A stretch of 64,000 bases of DNA from positions 310,001-374,000 of the forward strand of contig NZ_FRCN01000008.1 of NCBI RefSeq assembly GCF_900142925.1, written 5' to 3'. Below, one piece after another: positions 62,593 to 64,000 of the stretch. Positions within the stretch are counted from its first letter, which is position 1. Each line of letters opens with the position of its first letter. The notes beneath the pieces are model-generated. The model did no database searches. It was given only the letters and a program-made list of their open reading frames with translations, and was not told where the DNA came from. The stretch is from Chitinophaga sp. CF418 (GTDB taxonomy: Bacteria; Bacteroidota; Bacteroidia; Chitinophagales; Chitinophagaceae). A program made the position numbers and the translations under genes.

Positions 62593-64000
62593 TTAATTGA
62601 CTAAATTTCCTTGTTTTGTTGTCACCATCTTACCTGCAGGTACATGTACCGGTTCTCCGTAAACGAGCACTGTGATATCTTCCGCAGATCCGTTCTCAAT
62701 GTTCACTCCCTGCTGACTTACTTTTATTTTCAGCACCCTACCCCTAAAGCGGATGTTAAAAGCAAAAGATTGCCATTTACCCGGCAGGAATGGTGTGAAC
62801 TGTAACTGTCCATCTCTTACACGCATGCCCGCAAAACCTTCCACTACACTCATCCAGGTGCCTGCCATAGAAGTGATGTGCAGACCATCCTCTGTGTCGT
62901 TGTTATAATCATCCAAGTCAAGACGGGAAGTACGCAGATAGAATTCATGCGCGCGTTGCTCATCTCCCAGCTTTGCAGCGAGTATAGCATGTACGCAGGG
63001 CGACAAAGAACTTTCATGCACCGTTCTTGGTTCATAGAAATCAAAGTTACGACGCAGTGTATCCATATCATACCTGTCTTCCAGGAAGTACAGCCCCTGT
63101 AACACATCTGCCTGTTTGATATAACAGGAACGCAGGATCCGGTCCCAGCTCCATTTCTGGTTCAATGGTCTTTGTGCAGGATCCAGATCTTTCACAAGTA
63201 TCTGTTCCTTGTCCAGGTAACCATCCTGTTGCAGGAAAATACCACGTTGCTCATCTACCGGGTAATACATATTGTCGATGATATGCTGCCATTTCTCCGT
63301 TTCCTGTCCTGCGTCAAAAGCTGTCTGCTGTAGGATGGTGGCGTACCTGTCAGGAGCAGTGTCCTTCACATGTTGTAGTCCCTCCATTGCATATTGCAGA
63401 CACCAGGTAGCCATGGTGCTGGTGTACCAGTTATTGTTGACATTGTTCTCGTATTCGTTTGGTCCTGTTACTCCCAGCATCACGTACTGCTGACGGGCAT
63501 CGCTCCAGTTCACACGCTGTGCCCAGAAGCGCGCTATACCGACCAGTACTTCCAGTCCATATTCCGCCAGGTAACCTTCGTCCCCCGTATAGCGAATGTA
63601 GTTGAAAATAGCAAACGCGATAGCAGCATTACGGTGAATTTCTTCGAAGGTGATCTCCCATTCGTTATGACATTCTTCCCCGTTCATCGTCACCATAGGA
63701 TATAAGGCTGCCCCTTTGTTAAAGCCCAGTTTAGCAGCATTCTCAATAGCTTTACCCAGTTGCTTATAACGGTAGATAAGCAGATTGCGGGCCACCTGCG
63801 GATCGGCAGTAGCGAGGTAAAATGGAATACAGTAAGCTTCGGTATCCCAGTAAGTGGAGCCGCCATATTTTTCACCGGTAAACCCTTTAGGTCCGATGTT
63901 GAGGCGTGCATCTTCACCTGTATAGGTCTGATTCAGCTGGAATATGTTGAAGCGGATGCCTTGTTGCGCTGCAGGATCACCTTCTATGACGATATCACTT
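62593..64000 (-). CDS. Glycoside hydrolase family 65 phosphorylase (maltose phosphorylase-like), truncated by window edge
   Basis: 469 codons are visible; the frame stays open to base 64000, so the N-terminal part (a family member has about 770 residues) is missing. Evidence: [20 protein letters not shown], then [15 protein letters not shown] and the catalytic block [17 protein letters not shown], where the Glu of GPNEY is the general acid. An internal GTG at 63795 is not the start. It splits a disaccharide with phosphate to give beta-glucose-1-phosphate and glucose. The transporter gene is next. Confidence 0.92.
   Translation of the reverse strand, partial: SDIVIEGDPAAQQGIRFNIFQLNQTYTGEDARLNIGPKGFTGEKYGGSTYWDTEAYCIPFYLATADPQVARNLLIYRYKQLGKAIENAAKLGFNKGAALYPMVTMNGEECHNEWEITFEEIHRNAAIAFAIFNYIRYTGDEGYLAEYGLEVLVGIARFWAQRVNWSDARQQYVMLGVTGPNEYENNVNNNWYTSTMATWCLQYAMEGLQHVKDTAPDRYATILQQTAFDAGQETEKWQHIIDNMYYPVDEQRGIFLQQDGYLDKEQILVKDLDPAQRPLNQKWSWDRILRSCYIKQADVLQGLYFLEDRYDMDTLRRNFDFYEPRTVHESSLSPCVHAILAAKLGDEQRAHEFYLRTSRLDLDDYNNDTEDGLHITSMAGTWMSVVEGFAGMRVRDGQLQFTPFLPGKWQSFAFNIRFRGRVLKIKVSQQGVNIENGSAEDITVLVYGEPVHVPAGKMVTTKQGNLVN

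Noticed and set aside
1-64000. tRNA, rRNA, intact IS element or prophage
   Set aside because: None recognised; no transposase, integrase or tRNA T-loop pattern was found when reading both strands.

Overview
The window looks like chromosomal DNA of a Bacteroidota bacterium, most likely a Chitinophaga or close relative. The evidence is a CusA/CzcA-TolC fusion efflux pump, TAnnTTTG-type promoter -7 boxes (16668, 17463, 60317), A-rich leaders rather than strong Shine-Dalgarno sites, a TonB-plug protein, CinA-like and PQQ-dehydrogenase remnants of the Bacteroidota type, and moderate GC. No rRNA, tRNA, CRISPR array, phage or intact insertion sequence was seen. The first gene (winged-helix protein) and the last (GH65 phosphorylase) run off the ends.

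Layout. 1-9.2 kb: winged-helix protein, S41 peptidase, a heavy-metal RND efflux operon (DUF6660-like protein, CusA-TolC fusion, lipoprotein adaptor) and a YeiH-type exporter. 9.4-12.4 kb: a TetR regulator, an SDR and a DHA2 drug exporter, each preceded by the same ATACC-N4-GGTAT palindrome, so probably one regulon. 12.5-15 kb: methyltransferase, SDR, small proteins. 15.1-16.5 kb: a three-gene toxin / XRE antitoxin / SecB-like chaperone module, which resembles the mycobacterial TAC arrangement. 16.7-21.2 kb: pirin, then a tight run of nitroreductase, receiver-like protein, pirin, ring-cleaving dioxygenase, GNAT and hydrolase, which matches the logic of the Bacillus mhqNOD quinone-resistance genes. 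21.4-26.6 kb: an 11-bp tandem repeat, Crp/Fnr regulator, MG2/TonB-plug protein, MFS and HAD genes.

26.8-33.0 kb: an eight-gene, translationally coupled operon holding a type III polyketide synthase with its own acyl-chain machinery (KAS, dehydratase, enoyl reductase, ACP, PPTase) and two tailoring enzymes (methyltransferase, FAD oxidoreductase). It is a phenolic-lipid type biosynthetic cluster. 33.7-39.8 kb: two glycosyltransferases, a frameshifted CinA-like pseudogene, small proteins, an acidic disordered protein, a response regulator and a second PPTase. 39.9-44.3 kb: a same-strand block with a DACNV-like (diadenylate-cyclase-fold) protein, a LytTR regulator, a TPR histidine kinase and an unknown 156-aa protein.

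44.4-64 kb: CbpA/CbpM chaperones, a PQQ-dehydrogenase remnant, SGNH hydrolase, AlkB, NDH-2, acyltransferase-like membrane protein, trehalase, AlkD, DUF899 protein, a GMC/gluconate-dehydrogenase pair, carboxylesterase, an NmrA remnant, a COG4315-like lipoprotein, an AHSA1/ArsR pair with a visible operator, and a sugar MFS / GH65 pair. Three decayed genes (36.2, 45.8 and 59.0 kb) lie in the second half. The items most worth follow-up are the type III PKS operon, the toxin-antitoxin-chaperone module and the DACNV-like protein.
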